From Streptomyces armeniacus (GTDB taxonomy: Bacteria > Actinomycetota > Actinomycetes > Streptomycetales > Streptomycetaceae): a stretch of DNA of 64,000 bases. The notes under the pieces are model-generated. The model worked only from the letters and a program-made list of their open reading frames with translations, searched no databases and had not been told where the DNA came from. Position numbers and translations under genes: made by a program. Numbering within the stretch: the stretch's first letter is position 1; every line of letters starts with the position of its first letter. Location: the NCBI RefSeq assembly GCF_003355155.1, contig NZ_CP031320.1:3029367-3093366 (forward strand). Reading direction: 5' to 3'. This document shows, one piece after another, positions 7,955 to 22,670 of the stretch.

Positions 7955-9334
7955 CTAGCCCCAGCCCTGCGGCGGCTGCTGGCCCCAGCCCCCGCCCGGC
8001 CCCTGCGGCCCCGTCCCGGCCCCCGGTACCGGCGCGCCCGGCGCACCGCCCGCAGCCGCCGCCCGCCGCCTCGCGGTGAGCGTCCACACGGCCAGCCCCG
8101 CGATGAGCACGGTGCCCGCGCCGATCCCGGCGTACGCGACGAGCTTCAGGTTGTCGCCCTCGTCCGCCTGGGCCGCGGTCTGGCCCTTCTCGGCCTGCTC
8201 CTTGTCGTCGCCGGTGACGCCGAAGCCGGCCTCGGTCGCGTCGCCGTCGTAGGCGGGCGCCGCCTTCGGCTTGCCCTTCAGGGTGGTGCGCAGGGTGACC
8301 GGCACGGCCCCCTTGGCGAACTTGCCGACCTCGGCGTGCGCATGCACGGACACGTAGTACCAGCCCGCGACGGACGCGTTCGCGGCGGCGTCGCCGTACG
8401 AGTACCGGCTGAGGTACGTGACCGGGTGCGCGGCCGCGGGCACCTGCTCCGGTTCGTCGGCGCTGTACATGGCGCCTTCGCCGCCGATGTGGCCGCGTGC
8501 GGGGCTGTAGAGGTCGACGCGTACGCCGTCGCCGGCGTAGGCGGTGTCGTCGGTGGTCTGGGTGGTGCCGAACTCGGCGCTCATCACCAGCTGCTGGCCC
8601 CAGTCGACCGGCACCCGGTACCAGCGGGTCTCGCCGGGCCGCAGCCGGTCCTTCCACACGCCCGCGTCCATGCCGGCGGCGTCGTTGAAGCCGGTGCCGC
8701 CCTTGATGTCCCGGGCTTCGCCGGTGGGCAGGTCAGGCGCGCCGGTCGGCAGGTCGCCCTCTTCGGGCGGGCTGGTGGAGGTGACGTTCTTCAGGCCGGG
8801 TTCCTGCATGAAGCGGAGTTCCAGCGGCCACTTGGAGGGGTCGGAGGTGCTTTCGGCGGCGCGTTCGACGGAGAGGTTGTAGACGCCGGGCTCCTGGCAG
8901 TCGCCGTCCGGCTCGGTGACGCGGGCGACGTTGACGGCGAGCGGGCGTGCCGCGCCGTCGGCGCCGAAGTCGACGTCGTTGCTGGCGCATTCGGTGCCGT
9001 CGGTGGCCTCGAGGGTGAGCGTGAGCCCTTCGGCGAACGCGACCTTGCTGCCGGGCTTGGGCTGCGCGACCGCGGACAGCCAGGGAGTGGACTTCGCGTC
9101 GAGCTCGACGCTGTAGTACTTCTTCTCACTCGGCCCGATCTCGTCGGAGTACGTGCCGCCCTTCGCGAGCCGCGGTCCGTCGGCGCTGCTGGCGGTGCCC
9201 TTGCGGGGCTCCGTGTCGTCGGCCGTGCGGTAGGCGGGCAGGTCGCCCGGGTCCGCCGTCGCCGTGCCCGGCAGTGCCGCCACCGCGCACAGCGCGGCCG
9301 CCGCGGCCACGCCGCCTCTCGTCGTGCGCCGCAT
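7955..9334 (-). CDS. Secreted, C-terminally membrane-anchored protein of unknown function
   Basis: 459 residues. It has an N-terminal signal peptide (MRRTTRGGVAAAAALCAVAAL...ATA) and an extracellular beta-rich domain of about 350 residues. One transmembrane helix lies near residue 405 (AYAGIGAGTVLIAGLAVWTL), followed by a short Gly/Pro-rich cytoplasmic tail. Its ATG overlaps the TGA of the upstream VWA gene, so the two are translationally coupled. The segment GGTGFNDAAGMDAGVWKD, then RPGETRWYRVPVDWGQQ, is shared with the VWA protein, showing the two arose by duplication of a common domain. Function unknown; a surface complex is likely. Confidence 0.75.
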   Translation of the reverse strand: MRRTTRGGVAAAAALCAVAALPGTATADPGDLPAYRTADDTEPRKGTASSADGPRLAKGGTYSDEIGPSEKKYYSVELDAKSTPWLSAVAQPKPGSKVAFAEGLTLTLEATDGTECASNDVDFGADGAARPLAVNVARVTEPDGDCQEPGVYNLSVERAAESTSDPSKWPLELRFMQEPGLKNVTSTSPPEEGDLPTGAPDLPTGEARDIKGGTGFNDAAGMDAGVWKDRLRPGETRWYRVPVDWGQQLVMSAEFGTTQTTDDTAYAGDGVRVDLYSPARGHIGGEGAMYSADEPEQVPAAAHPVTYLSRYSYGDAAANASVAGWYYVSVHAHAEVGKFAKGAVPVTLRTTLKGKPKAAPAYDGDATEAGFGVTGDDKEQAEKGQTAAQADEGDNLKLVAYAGIGAGTVLIAGLAVWTLTARRRAAAAGGAPGAPVPGAGTGPQGPGGGWGQQPPQGWG

Positions 9335-11460
9335 CACCACGCGCCTCCCCTTGTCGAGTCCTCCGGGCCTGTCCCCGTACCTGTGCCTGTTCCGCTGCCT
9401 GTTCCGCTGTCCGTTCCGGCGTGCACGCCTGCGCCTGCCCACGCGCCCGCGGCTGCCGGTGCGCCGCGCCCGCGCCGGGCCCGTACGTACGCCGCCGCCA
9501 GTCCGCCGAGCAGCGCGACACCCGTACCGCCGGCGACCGCGGCGACGACCGGACCGGACCATCCTGCACCGTCGCCGCCGCCGTCGCCCGCCCCGGTGCC
9601 GTTCTCCTCGCGGTCGCCGCCGCCGGCCGCGTCCCGTACGGGCGGCGCGTTGTGCTGCGGGCCGGTCTTCTGCCGCCCCTTCACGTCGACGCGGAGGATC
9701 ACGCCGACCGCCGCGTTCTCGGCGATACGGGCGGCCTCGGCGCCGAGCGTGACGGCGATGTAGTAGTCGCCGTTCCGGTGTACGGGGGTGACGCCGCCGC
9801 TCGTCTCGTAGCGGTTGGTCCAGGACACGGGGACGGTGCCGTGCGACACGGCGGTCGGCTCGCCCGTGTACGTGGTACGCGGTGTGAACTCGGCGCCGTC
9901 GGCCACCGGGTGGCGGCCGGGGGAGTAGACGTCGGTGCGTACGAAGGACAGCGCGGAGGTGTCCTCGTCCAGTGTGGGCTCGTTGGCGAACTCCACGTCG
10001 TAGCGCACCTGCTGGCCCCAGCCGACCGGCACCCGGTACCAGCGGGTCTGTGCGGGCAGCAGGGTGTCCTTCCAGACGCCCTTGCCGAGCTTCGCGGCGT
10101 CGTTGAAGCCGGTGCCGCCGTGCGTCGTCTCGGGGGCGCCGGTGGGCAGCCGCGCGTCCTTGCCGCCGGCCCCGTACTCCGGTGCGGACTGGGCGGGCGT
10201 GACGCCCTTGCGCAGCGGCTCCTCGGTGGTGTGGCGGATCTCCAGCGGCCAGCGGGCGCGGTCGGAGGACGCCTCGCTCTTCCGGGTCACGGCGAAGTGG
10301 TACGTGCCGGCCTTGTCGCAGCTGCCGCCGCCGTCCGCGGACGGGATGCGCGCGGCGGCGCCGGTGAGCGGGTGGGCGCCCTCGTCCTGGCCGAACGAGA
10401 CGGTGTTCCGCTCGCAGGTCGGCGCGTACTCGCCGGTGCCGGCGAGCGTCACCTCCAGCCCGTCGCCGAACGCGACGGGCACGCCCGGCTGGGGCACCGC
10501 CGTGGCGGCGAACTCGGCGGTGGACGCTGCGTCCAGCTCGGCCTCGTACCAGCGGGTCTCGCCCGGCCCGATGGTGTCCAGGTACTGCCCGGCGCCCACC
10601 GGTTCGGCCCGTGCCGCGCTGCCGCCGCCGGTGATGCGGGTGCCCTTGAAGCGGTAGCCGTCGGAGGACAGCCGCGCGGCCCGTTCCAGCTGCCGGGCGA
10701 GGGCCTTGGCGTCGGGCGCGTCGTAGTACGAGCCGTGCCCGGCCTCCGCGACGCACTCCAGCTGCTCGCGTGCCTTGCCGCGTACCTGGAAGCCGATGGT
10801 GTCGATGCGCAGATCGACTCCCTTCGCGCCGAGTTGCGCGGCGACCTTGCAGGGCTCGGGTGCGCCGCAGTTGTCCTCGCCGTCGGAGATCAGCAGGATG
10901 CTGCGGCGGCCGATGGCGCCTTCGGGGGCCGCGGGCAGGTCCTGGGCGGCCTTGCGCAGGGACAGCCCGATGGGGGTGTCGCCCTTGGGCTCGACGGCGG
11001 CGACGGACGCCTTGATGCCGGCCCGGTCCAGTGGCCGTACGGGCGTGACGAGGCGGGTGTCCTCGCAGCCGCGCGGCTTGTCGGCGCCGTAGACGCGGAG
11101 CCCGGTGGGGTGGCCGTCGGGGAGCCCGTCGACGACGGTGCCGACTGCCTTGCGCGCGGCGGCGATACGGGTGCTGCCGGCGCCGTCGCCGTCGGCCATG
11201 GAGCCGGACGAGTCGAGCACCATGACGGTGGAACTCCCGCTGCCCGTACGGCCGTCGGACGCGGCCGCGGCCGCGGGGGAACTGCCGCTGCGGGTACGGC
11301 CGCTGTCCGAACCGCTCTCGGGCCCGCTGCCCGAACCGTTGTCATCCGCAACCGCCGCGGGCCCCTCCGGTGCCGCAACTGCCGCTGTTCCGCCGCCCGT
11401 CACGGCGAGCAGCGCCCCACCGAGCGCCGTAACCACCCTTGCCATACGGTGTTGTGCCAT
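9334..11460 (-). CDS. Secreted VWA-domain protein with C-terminal membrane anchor
   Basis: 708 residues. After a signal peptide (residues about 1-30) and a Ser/Gly-rich stretch comes a von Willebrand factor A domain, residues about 75-245, with an intact MIDAS start (VMVLDSSGSMADG) and ILLISDGEDNCG. Residues about 260-610 are a beta-rich region homologous to the downstream gene (GGTGFNDAAKLGKGVWKD, WYRVPVGWGQQ). One transmembrane segment lies near residue 640, followed by Arg-rich sequence and a low-complexity Gly/Thr tail. The MIDAS residues suggest metal-dependent ligand binding outside the cell. The stop overlaps the start of the downstream paralogue. Confidence 0.8.
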   Translation of the reverse strand: MAQHRMARVVTALGGALLAVTGGGTAAVAAPEGPAAVADDNGSGSGPESGSDSGRTRSGSSPAAAAASDGRTGSGSSTVMVLDSSGSMADGDGAGSTRIAAARKAVGTVVDGLPDGHPTGLRVYGADKPRGCEDTRLVTPVRPLDRAGIKASVAAVEPKGDTPIGLSLRKAAQDLPAAPEGAIGRRSILLISDGEDNCGAPEPCKVAAQLGAKGVDLRIDTIGFQVRGKAREQLECVAEAGHGSYYDAPDAKALARQLERAARLSSDGYRFKGTRITGGGSAARAEPVGAGQYLDTIGPGETRWYEAELDAASTAEFAATAVPQPGVPVAFGDGLEVTLAGTGEYAPTCERNTVSFGQDEGAHPLTGAAARIPSADGGGSCDKAGTYHFAVTRKSEASSDRARWPLEIRHTTEEPLRKGVTPAQSAPEYGAGGKDARLPTGAPETTHGGTGFNDAAKLGKGVWKDTLLPAQTRWYRVPVGWGQQVRYDVEFANEPTLDEDTSALSFVRTDVYSPGRHPVADGAEFTPRTTYTGEPTAVSHGTVPVSWTNRYETSGGVTPVHRNGDYYIAVTLGAEAARIAENAAVGVILRVDVKGRQKTGPQHNAPPVRDAAGGGDREENGTGAGDGGGDGAGWSGPVVAAVAGGTGVALLGGLAAAYVRARRGRGAPAAAGAWAGAGVHAGTDSGTGSGTGTGTGTGPEDSTRGGAW

Positions 11461-11605
11461 GTCCGCCCCCTCGCACCCCGGCCGTTCCGGAAGCTTTGCT
11501 CAGGCACCGTATTTCTTTGCAAGAGCACATTTCAAGGGGGAGGGCGTCACGGTACCGCAACAGCGCCCGGCCGCGGTGCCTCACAGCCGGGCACCGCACA
11601 CGCGA

Positions 11606-11640
11606 CGAGGCCCCGACCGCGCTCGGCGGTCAGGGCCTCG
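11606..11640 (-). terminator. Hairpin terminator downstream of DLW-39
   Basis: CGAGGCCC-C-GACCGC (11606-11620) pairs with GCGGTC-A-GGGCCTCG (11626-11640) around a five-base loop, 20 bases beyond the DLW-39 stop on the minus strand. Confidence 0.7.
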
Positions 11641-11660
11641 TGGCCGAACTTTCCAGCAGC

Positions 11661-11795
11661 TCACACACCCGAGCCTGCGGGCACGGAGTCGGTCGCCTCC
11701 GTCCACAGATCCTGCTCGGCGCGATCCGCCTGGATCTGGCGGTACACGAGGAGCCCGCCGATGGCGGCCAGTGCGACCAGGAGAAGCTTCTTCAC
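11661..11795 (-). CDS. DLW-39 family small membrane protein
   Basis: 44 residues starting with GTG at 11795 after an AGCGCGG-type leader: MKKLLLVALAAIGGLLVYRQ, then a short tail containing the family signature DLWTEATD. It is a single-pass membrane microprotein found in actinobacteria, usually just downstream of tRNA-Ile and the DUF3566 gene beside gyrA, exactly as here. Function unknown. A hairpin terminator follows the gene. Confidence 0.85.
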   Translation of the reverse strand: MKKLLLVALAAIGGLLVYRQIQADRAEQDLWTEATDSVPAGSGV

Positions 11796-11868
11796 CGCGC
11801 TACCTCGTCATTCTTAGACGTTGGGACCTTTGGCGCCCGATGATACCCAACGGCACCCTCTGACAAAG

Positions 11869-11909
11869 CGGACGGCCCGGGTGGCGATTGTCTCCACCCG
11901 GGCCGTCCG
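11869..11909 (-). terminator. 16-bp hairpin downstream of tRNA-Ile
   Basis: The arms at 11869-11884 (CGGACGGCCCGGGTGG) and 11894-11909 are perfectly complementary around a nine-base loop, seven bases past the tRNA 3' end. Confidence 0.8.
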
Positions 11910-11915
11910 GAGCTG

Positions 11916-11989
11916 TGGGGCTAACAGGACTTGAACCTGTGGCCTCATCCTTATCAGGGATGCGCTCTAACCATCTGAGCTATAGCCCC
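11916..11989 (-). tRNA. tRNA-Ile (anticodon GAT)
   Basis: The reverse strand folds as a 74-nt cloverleaf: GGGGCTATAGCTCAG at the 5' end, anticodon loop CTGATAA, GTTCAAGTC T-arm and TAGCCCCA at the 3' end. It occupies the standard actinobacterial position between the gyrA/DUF3566 genes and DLW-39. CCA is not encoded. Confidence 0.95.
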
Positions 11990-12093
11990 GCGCTGCACCG
12001 AAAGATTAGCGCACTTCAGGCCCCGCCCCAAAATCGGTTACGGGCCCTCCGTACGGGCTCCCGCGCAGCCGCTCCCGGACCGTGTCCCCGGCC

Positions 12094-12765
12094 TCACTCG
12101 TCCTCGGCGAGCGTGACCTCCACGCCGCCCACGAAGCCGGCCGACAGGTTGTAGATGAACGCGCCCAGCGTCGCCAGGGCCGTCGCCAGCACCACGTCGA
12201 TCAGCGCCACGATCGAAGTGAACAGCAGCACCCGCGGCAGCGACAGGAACTGCTGCAGGTCGAAGCCGCCGCCGTCGTCCGAGGACGTCGCTTCGCTGAT
12301 GGTGTCGCCGAGGGCGGCGAAGACGCCCATCGCGTCCATCACCATCCACAGCACCGCGACGGCCACGACCGTGCAGACGCCCAGCGCTATCGACAGCAGG
12401 AAGCTGACCTTCATCACCGACCACGGGTCGGCCTTGGACACCCGCAGCCGCGCCTTGCGCGTGCGCGGGACCGTACGCGCCCCGGTGCGCGCCAGACGGC
12501 GTGCGTCAGCGGCGCCCGCGCCCGAGCCCAGCGTCGCGCCCGTGCCGACGCCCGCGGCCGCAACCCCGCCCGTACCAGCGTGGCCGCCGGACTGCACGTC
12601 GTCCGACTGCGGCGACGGGTAGGCACGGGGCGGATGGTGCGGCTGAGGTGGGCCCGCCGGCGGCGGCTGCGGCCCCGGCGGCTGAGCCGGTGGCTGCGGC
12701 CCCGCCTGCGGCTGAGCCTGCGGCGGCTGTGGCTGTGCCTGCTGCCGGGGCTGGGCACCACTCAC
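12094..12765 (-). CDS. DUF3566 transmembrane protein downstream of gyrA
   Basis: 223 residues. Residues 1 to about 60 are a Pro/Gln-rich cytoplasmic tail. The DUF3566 domain begins near ARLRVSKADPWSVMK (about residue 105) and has two transmembrane helices (KVSFLLSIALGVCTVVAVAV and VALIDVVLATALATLGAFIY). The GTG start is only 3 bases after the gyrA TAA and uses the GAGGAG overlapping the gyrA stop, so it is translated with gyrase. Conserved beside gyrA throughout actinobacteria; molecular role unknown. Confidence 0.9.
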   Translation of the reverse strand: MSGAQPRQQAQPQPPQAQPQAGPQPPAQPPGPQPPPAGPPQPHHPPRAYPSPQSDDVQSGGHAGTGGVAAAGVGTGATLGSGAGAADARRLARTGARTVPRTRKARLRVSKADPWSVMKVSFLLSIALGVCTVVAVAVLWMVMDAMGVFAALGDTISEATSSDDGGGFDLQQFLSLPRVLLFTSIVALIDVVLATALATLGAFIYNLSAGFVGGVEVTLAEDE

Positions 12766-12768
12766 GCC

Positions 12769-15408
<2,640 letters not shown>

Positions 15409-15485
15409 CGCTGGTCAAAGTCCTTGTCTGTGCTGCTGCGCGGCTGCCGGGGAGGGGGAGGCGCCGACCGGAGGTCGGAGCCGGC

Positions 15486-17920
<2,435 letters not shown>

Positions 17921-18526
17921 TCAGCCGTACGTGTCCCCCGGACCCGTACTCCCCGGCGCCCGCAACGGCCCGTACCTCCGGACCGGCGCCTCCGGGCCCC
18001 GCACCTTGATCACCTTTACGGTGCCCTGCCCCAGCTCCTCGTTCAGCCGCGCCACCAGCCGCGGCGCCAGCAGCCGCAACTGCGTCGCCCACGCCGACGA
18101 ATCGCAGCGCACCAGCAGGCTCCGCTCCTCCTCGTCGTAACGCTGCGGCTCACAGTGCTGCGCCACCTCCGGCCCCACCAGCTCCGGCCACCGCCCCATC
18201 ACCCCGCCGACCGCCGCCGGCGCCTCCCAGCCGCGCTCCGTGATCAGCCTGCTCACCGCCGCGCCCAACGGCAGCGGATCACGCCCGTCCCGCCCCGCAC
18301 CAGACCGCAGCCCCGTACGGCGGGACTGCTTGCGCTGCTGCGCCGCCGCACCACGCTCACGCGCCTTCTCCTTCGCCGCCCGCAGCGCCACACGCGCCAG
18401 ATCCACCCCCGACGGCTCCGGCCGCGCGCCCTCCGCGGGCACCTCGGGCCGCTCCGACTGGTCCGGCTGACCCGCCTTGCCCGACCGGCCCGCACCGTCC
18501 GGCAGTTCGGGAGTCCCCTCACTCAT
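17921..18526 (-). CDS. dciA: DUF721 protein, DciA-like helicase loader
   Basis: 201 residues. The N-terminal third is Pro/Glu/Arg-rich and disordered. The DUF721 domain (about residues 85-175) includes [20 protein letters not shown] and [20 protein letters not shown]721 proteins of the DciA type recruit or load the replicative helicase DnaB in bacteria lacking DnaC. The start ATG overlaps the 3' end of recF by 8 bases, so the two are co-translated. Conserved between recF and gyrB in actinobacteria. Confidence 0.9.
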   Translation of the reverse strand: MSEGTPELPDGAGRSGKAGQPDQSERPEVPAEGARPEPSGVDLARVALRAAKEKARERGAAAQQRKQSRRTGLRSGAGRDGRDPLPLGAAVSRLITERGWEAPAAVGGVMGRWPELVGPEVAQHCEPQRYDEEERSLLVRCDSSAWATQLRLLAPRLVARLNEELGQGTVKVIKVRGPEAPVRRYGPLRAPGSTGPGDTYG

Positions 18527-19676
18527 CGCGGGACACCTCGCCGCCCGCCACCGCGAACCGCGCACCCGACAGCAGCTCCGGCACATCCGCCTCCACCGCC
18601 GCCGTCACCAGCACCTGCTCGCCCACCGCCACCAGCTCCGCCAGCCGCGCCCGCCGCTGCACATCCAGCTCCGCGAACACGTCGTCCAGCACCAGCACCG
18701 GCTCGTTGCCCTCGCTCTTCAACAGGTCGTACGACGCCAGCCGCAGCGCCAGCGCCAACGACCAGGACTCCCCGTGGCTCGCGTACCCCTTCGCCGGCAA
18801 CTGCCCCAGCTTCAGCACCAGATCGTCCCGGTGCGGCCCCACCAGCGTCACCCCCCGCTCGAGCTCCTGCTTGCGCGCCTCCGCCAGCGCCGCCAGCAAC
18901 TGCCCGTACAACTCCTCGCGCGAACCGCCCTCCACCGGAGACCGGTACTCCAGCGCCACCGGGCCGCCGCCCGGCGCCAGTTGCTCGTACGCCTTGTCCG
19001 CCAGCGGCCGCAGCGCATCGATCAGCGCCAGCCGCTGCGCCAGCAACTCCGCGCCCGCACGCGCCAGATGCTGATCCCACACATCCAGCGTCGCCAGCTC
19101 GGCACCCCCCGCGCCGCCGTCCGAACCTGACTGGGCACCGCCCCGGCGCCCCGACTGCCGCCGCGCCACCGACGCCGACTTGAGCAGCGTGTTCCGCTGC
19201 TTCAGCACCCGGTCGTAGTCCGACCGCACCCCCGCCATCCGCGGCGCACGCGCCGTCACCAGCTCGTCCAGAAACCGGCGGCGCTCCCCCGGATCGCCCT
19301 TCACCAGCGCCAAGTCCTCCGGCGCGAACAGCACCGTCCGCACGATCCCCAGCACATCCCGCGGCCGCACCTGAGAGGAACGGTTCACCCGCGCCCGGTT
19401 CGCCCGCCCCGGATTCAGCTCCAGCTCGATCAACTGCTGCCGGTCGCCCTGCCGCACCGCGGCCCGTACGACCGCCCGCTCCGCACCCATCCGCACCAGC
19501 GGCGCGTCCGACGACACCCGGTGGCTGCCCAGCGTCGCCAGATAGCCCACGGCCTCCACCAGATTCGTCTTGCCCTGGCCGTTCGGGCCCACGAACGTCG
19601 TCACGCCCGGCCCGAGAGCGACCTCGACCCGGGCGTACGAACGGAAGTCGGCAAGGGACAGATGCGTGACGTGCAC
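18519..19676 (-). CDS. recF: DNA replication and repair protein RecF
   Basis: 385 residues. An SMC-like ATPase with Walker A in [16 protein letters not shown], an ABC-type signature region ([18 protein letters not shown]) and Walker B in [13 protein letters not shown]. It acts with RecO and RecR to load RecA at single-strand gaps. A loop near residues 165-185 ([20 protein letters not shown]) is a low-complexity insertion typical of Streptomyces. The gene sits in the dnaN-gnd-recF-dciA-gyrB order. Confidence 0.97.
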   Translation of the reverse strand: MHVTHLSLADFRSYARVEVALGPGVTTFVGPNGQGKTNLVEAVGYLATLGSHRVSSDAPLVRMGAERAVVRAAVRQGDRQQLIELELNPGRANRARVNRSSQVRPRDVLGIVRTVLFAPEDLALVKGDPGERRRFLDELVTARAPRMAGVRSDYDRVLKQRNTLLKSASVARRQSGRRGGAQSGSDGGAGGAELATLDVWDQHLARAGAELLAQRLALIDALRPLADKAYEQLAPGGGPVALEYRSPVEGGSREELYGQLLAALAEARKQELERGVTLVGPHRDDLVLKLGQLPAKGYASHGESWSLALALRLASYDLLKSEGNEPVLVLDDVFAELDVQRRARLAELVAVGEQVLVTAAVEADVPELLSGARFAVAGGEVSRDE

Positions 19677-19727
19677 GGTTGCGCGCTGACCTCCCTGACC
19701 GGCTGCGGCACACGGCCGCCCGCTGCC

Positions 19728-20609
19728 CTACTTCTTCGTACTCTCCACCGCGTGCCCGCCAAACTGGTTCCGCAGCGCGGCGATCATCTTCATCTGCGGC
19801 GAGTCCTCCTGCCGCGACGAGAAGCGCGCGAACAGCGACGCCGTGATCGCGGGCAGCGGCACCGCGTTGTCGATCGCCGCCTCCACCGTCCAGCGGCCCT
19901 CACCCGAATCCGCGGCGTAACCACGCAGCTCCGACAGGTGCTCGTCGTCGTCCAGCGCGTTCACCGCCAGGTCCAGCAGCCAGGAGCGGATGACCGTCCC
20001 CTCCTGCCACGAACGGAAGATCTCCCGCACGTCCGTGACCGAGTCCGCCGCCTCCAGCAGCTCCCAGCCCTCCGCGAAGGCCTGCATCATCGCGTACTCG
20101 ATGCCGTTGTGGACCATCTTCGCGAAGTGCCCCGCACCGACCTTGCCCGCGTGGACGGAGCCGAACTGCCCCTCGGGCTTCAGCGCGTCGAACACCGGCT
20201 GCACCTTGGCCACGTGCTCGGCGTCACCGCCGTACATCAGCGCGTAACCGTTCTCCAGGCCCCAGACACCGCCCGAGACACCGCAGTCGACGAAGCCGAT
20301 GCCCTTGGCCGCCAGCTCCCCGGCGTGCTTCTCGTCGTCCGTCCAGCGGGAGTTGCCGCCGTCCACCACGATGTCACCCGGCGACAGCAGCTCCGCCAGC
20401 TCGTCCACGGTCGACTGCGTCGCGGCACCGGCCGGGACCATCACCCAGACCACCCGTGGGCCCTTCAGCTTTTCCACCAGCTCACCGAGACTGTGGACAT
20501 CGGCGAGGCCCGGGTCGCGGTCGTATCCGATGACGGTGTGGCCCGCGCGGCGGATGCGCTCGCGCATGTTGCCGCCCATCCTGCCCAGGCCGACGAGACC
20601 GAGCTCCAT
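19728..20609 (-). CDS. gnd: 6-phosphogluconate dehydrogenase, short decarboxylating form
   Basis: 293 residues, matching the short Gnd class rather than the 470-residue enzyme. It starts with a Rossmann motif (ELGLVGLGRMGGNMRERIRR), then GGNSRWTDDEKHA, the substrate loop GVSGGVWGLENGYALMYGG, and catalytic-region KVGAGHFAKMVHNGIEYAMM. It converts 6-phosphogluconate to ribulose 5-phosphate, CO2 and a reduced nicotinamide cofactor. Its place between dnaN and recF is a peculiarity of Streptomyces origins. Confidence 0.95.
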   Translation of the reverse strand: MELGLVGLGRMGGNMRERIRRAGHTVIGYDRDPGLADVHSLGELVEKLKGPRVVWVMVPAGAATQSTVDELAELLSPGDIVVDGGNSRWTDDEKHAGELAAKGIGFVDCGVSGGVWGLENGYALMYGGDAEHVAKVQPVFDALKPEGQFGSVHAGKVGAGHFAKMVHNGIEYAMMQAFAEGWELLEAADSVTDVREIFRSWQEGTVIRSWLLDLAVNALDDDEHLSELRGYAADSGEGRWTVEAAIDNAVPLPAITASLFARFSSRQEDSPQMKMIAALRNQFGGHAVESTKK

Positions 20610-20711
20610 CTTGACGCCTTCCTTCGGTGCTGTTGCTGGCGTTCCGTACCTGGGTACGAGCCTACGCCCGGAGGTACGCGCGCATCTGTGGGCCCAACCG
20701 CTCAGAGGCGC

Positions 20712-21842
20712 CTATCCGCTCAGGCGCACGGGCATGATCAGGTACTTGTACGCGTCGTCCGCCTCGACGTCCTTCGCGGGCCTGCCGCTCAGCAGCGCCG
20801 GCTTGGTCGACGTGGTGAACGACAGCTGAGCCACCGGAGAGTCGATCGCGCTCAACCCCTCCAGCAGGAAGCCCGGGTTGAACGCGATCGAGACGTCGTC
20901 GCCCTCCAGGTCCGCGTCCACACGCTCCACAGCCTGTGCGTCGTCGCTCGACCCCGCCTCCAGGGTCAGCACACCCTGCTCGAAGCTCAGCCGGACCGGA
21001 GTGTTCCGCTCGGCGACCAGCGCCACGCGCTTCACCGCCTCGACGAACGGCGCCGTCTCGATCACCGCGACCGAGTTGAACTCCGTCGGGAACAGCGTGC
21101 GGTACTTCGGCAGGTCGCCCTCGAGCAGCCGCGTCGTCGTACGCCGCCCGGCGCCCTCGAAGCCGATCAGCCCTTCGCCGGCACCCGAGCCCGACAGCGC
21201 CAGCGACACGCTGTCGCCGCCGCTCAGCGACTTCGCCGTGTCCAGCAGCGTCTTGGCGGGCACCAGCGCGACCGCCGAGGTGTCCGGGCTCTCCGGCTTC
21301 CACAGGAACTCGCGGACCGCGAAGCGGTAACGGTCGGTGGAGGCCAGCGTGACCGTGTCGCCCTCGATCTCGATCCGTACGCCGGTCAGCACCGGCAGCG
21401 TGTCGTCCCGCCCGGCTGCGATGGCCACCTGGGCGACGGCCGCCGCGAACACCTCACCCGGCACGGTGCCGGTCGCGGACGGCATCTCCGGCAGCGCCGG
21501 ATACTCCTCCACAGGCAGTGTGTGGAGTGTGAACCGCGAGGATCCGCAGACCACCATGACGCGGACGCCCTCGGTGGAGATCTCGACGGGACGGTTCGGC
21601 AGCGACCGGCAGATGTCGGCGAGCAGCCGGCCGGACACGAGGACGGTGCCGTCCTCCTCGACCTCGGCCTCCACCGAGACGCGGGAGGAGACCTCGTAGT
21701 CGAAGCCCGACAGGCTCAGTGCGCCTTCCTCCGCCTTCAGCAGCAGTCCCGCGAGGACCGGCACCGGTGGACGGGCGGGGAGGCTCTTGGCGGTCCACGC
21801 CACCGCCTCCGCGAGTACATCGCGCTCTACCCGGATCTTCAC
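20712..21842 (-). CDS. dnaN: DNA polymerase III sliding clamp (beta subunit)
   Basis: 376 residues, starting MKIRVERDVLAEAV. GTG at 21842 is preferred because AGGAGG lies nine bases upstream and the start matches other Streptomyces clamps; the frame is open further upstream to 21899. Three repeated clamp folds are evident, with conserved GRDDTLPVLTGVRIEI and the C-terminal YKYLIMPVRLSG. The dimer encircles DNA and tethers polymerase III. The gene lies immediately downstream of oriC relative to dnaA. Confidence 0.97.
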   Translation of the reverse strand: MKIRVERDVLAEAVAWTAKSLPARPPVPVLAGLLLKAEEGALSLSGFDYEVSSRVSVEAEVEEDGTVLVSGRLLADICRSLPNRPVEISTEGVRVMVVCGSSRFTLHTLPVEEYPALPEMPSATGTVPGEVFAAAVAQVAIAAGRDDTLPVLTGVRIEIEGDTVTLASTDRYRFAVREFLWKPESPDTSAVALVPAKTLLDTAKSLSGGDSVSLALSGSGAGEGLIGFEGAGRRTTTRLLEGDLPKYRTLFPTEFNSVAVIETAPFVEAVKRVALVAERNTPVRLSFEQGVLTLEAGSSDDAQAVERVDADLEGDDVSIAFNPGFLLEGLSAIDSPVAQLSFTTSTKPALLSGRPAKDVEADDAYKYLIMPVRLSG

Positions 21843-21929
21843 CTTCAGCCGCCTCCTGCTCTTGCTGCTGGCCTCTTGCCGGGGTCCAGTCTGACGCACG
21901 CCGCTGACAGTCGGGACCCAAGCGGGTCA

Positions 21930-22560
21930 AGTCGTTGCGGGCGGGGTAGGACCCCTCGATCCCGAGTTGTGCACAGCACCCACTTCGAAGCATTTCCCGG
22001 GCTGACTCAAGGTGGTCGTAGTAGTAGGGCTTGTGGAAACCGGGGATAACTCCGTTTCCGCTGGTCAGGCCCCGAATTTTGTCCACCGCGGGCTGTGGGC
22101 GCGGCAGTGGACGGACGGCCGTCGCTGTGGACGCCGGAAAGTTCTGCACACCCCGTGCACAGCCCTCGTTGACTTCCCCACAGCCCCGCCCACAGGTTTC
22201 GCCGACTTCTCAACAGGGCATGGGGTCGGGTCGGTGTGACCTGATTCACTCGGACCGGTGAGACCCCGCGTCGCGTTGCCGAACAGTGGACAAGGGTGTG
22301 GAGAAGCTGGGGACAACACGGCGTTTGCTGTGGGCGGCCGGTGGACAACATCATGTGCCGCTTGTGTGCCGCTGAAGCGTCCACAGCCTGTGGACATCAC
22401 TTGCCCACAATTCCCCAGCCACTTGACCTCCCAAGATCTTCTCGCGGTGGGCGCCGCTGTGGAGGCTTTCGGGACAACTCGGCGGTCCCCAGGGTGTGGA
22501 CGCCAACTCGGGCCGTTTCCTGTGGAGTACGCGGTGCGGGAGCACCGTAATCGAACAACG
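21930..22560. other. oriC: Chromosomal origin of replication (oriC) with multiple DnaA boxes
   Basis: This non-coding region between dnaN and dnaA is the standard Streptomyces origin. Sites close to the TTGTCCACA consensus occur on both strands: 21967-21975 (TTGTGCACA), 22079-22087 (TTGTCCACC), 22126-22134 (TGTGGACGC), 22285-22293 (AGTGGACAA), 22340-22348 (GGTGGACAA), 22389-22397 (TGTGGACAT), 22401-22409 (TTGCCCACA) and 22495-22503 (TGTGGACGC), with further weaker TGTGGA and CCCACA elements. Density and placement leave little doubt. Confidence 0.93.
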
Positions 22561-22597
22561 CGAAGCGCCCCCGGAAGGAACTCCGGGGGCGCTTCGG
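22561..22597 (-). terminator. Strong hairpin terminator after dnaA
   Basis: CGAAGCGCCCCCGGA pairs with TCCGGGGGCGCTTCG around a short loop. It lies about 75 bases past the dnaA stop and marks the border between dnaA transcription and oriC. Confidence 0.8.
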
Positions 22598-22670
22598 GCG
22601 AACGAGCGGTGCGGCGGGCGCGTAAGCGAGCGCGCGGCGGCCATGCGGCGGGCGCGGTCCCGCGTACGCG

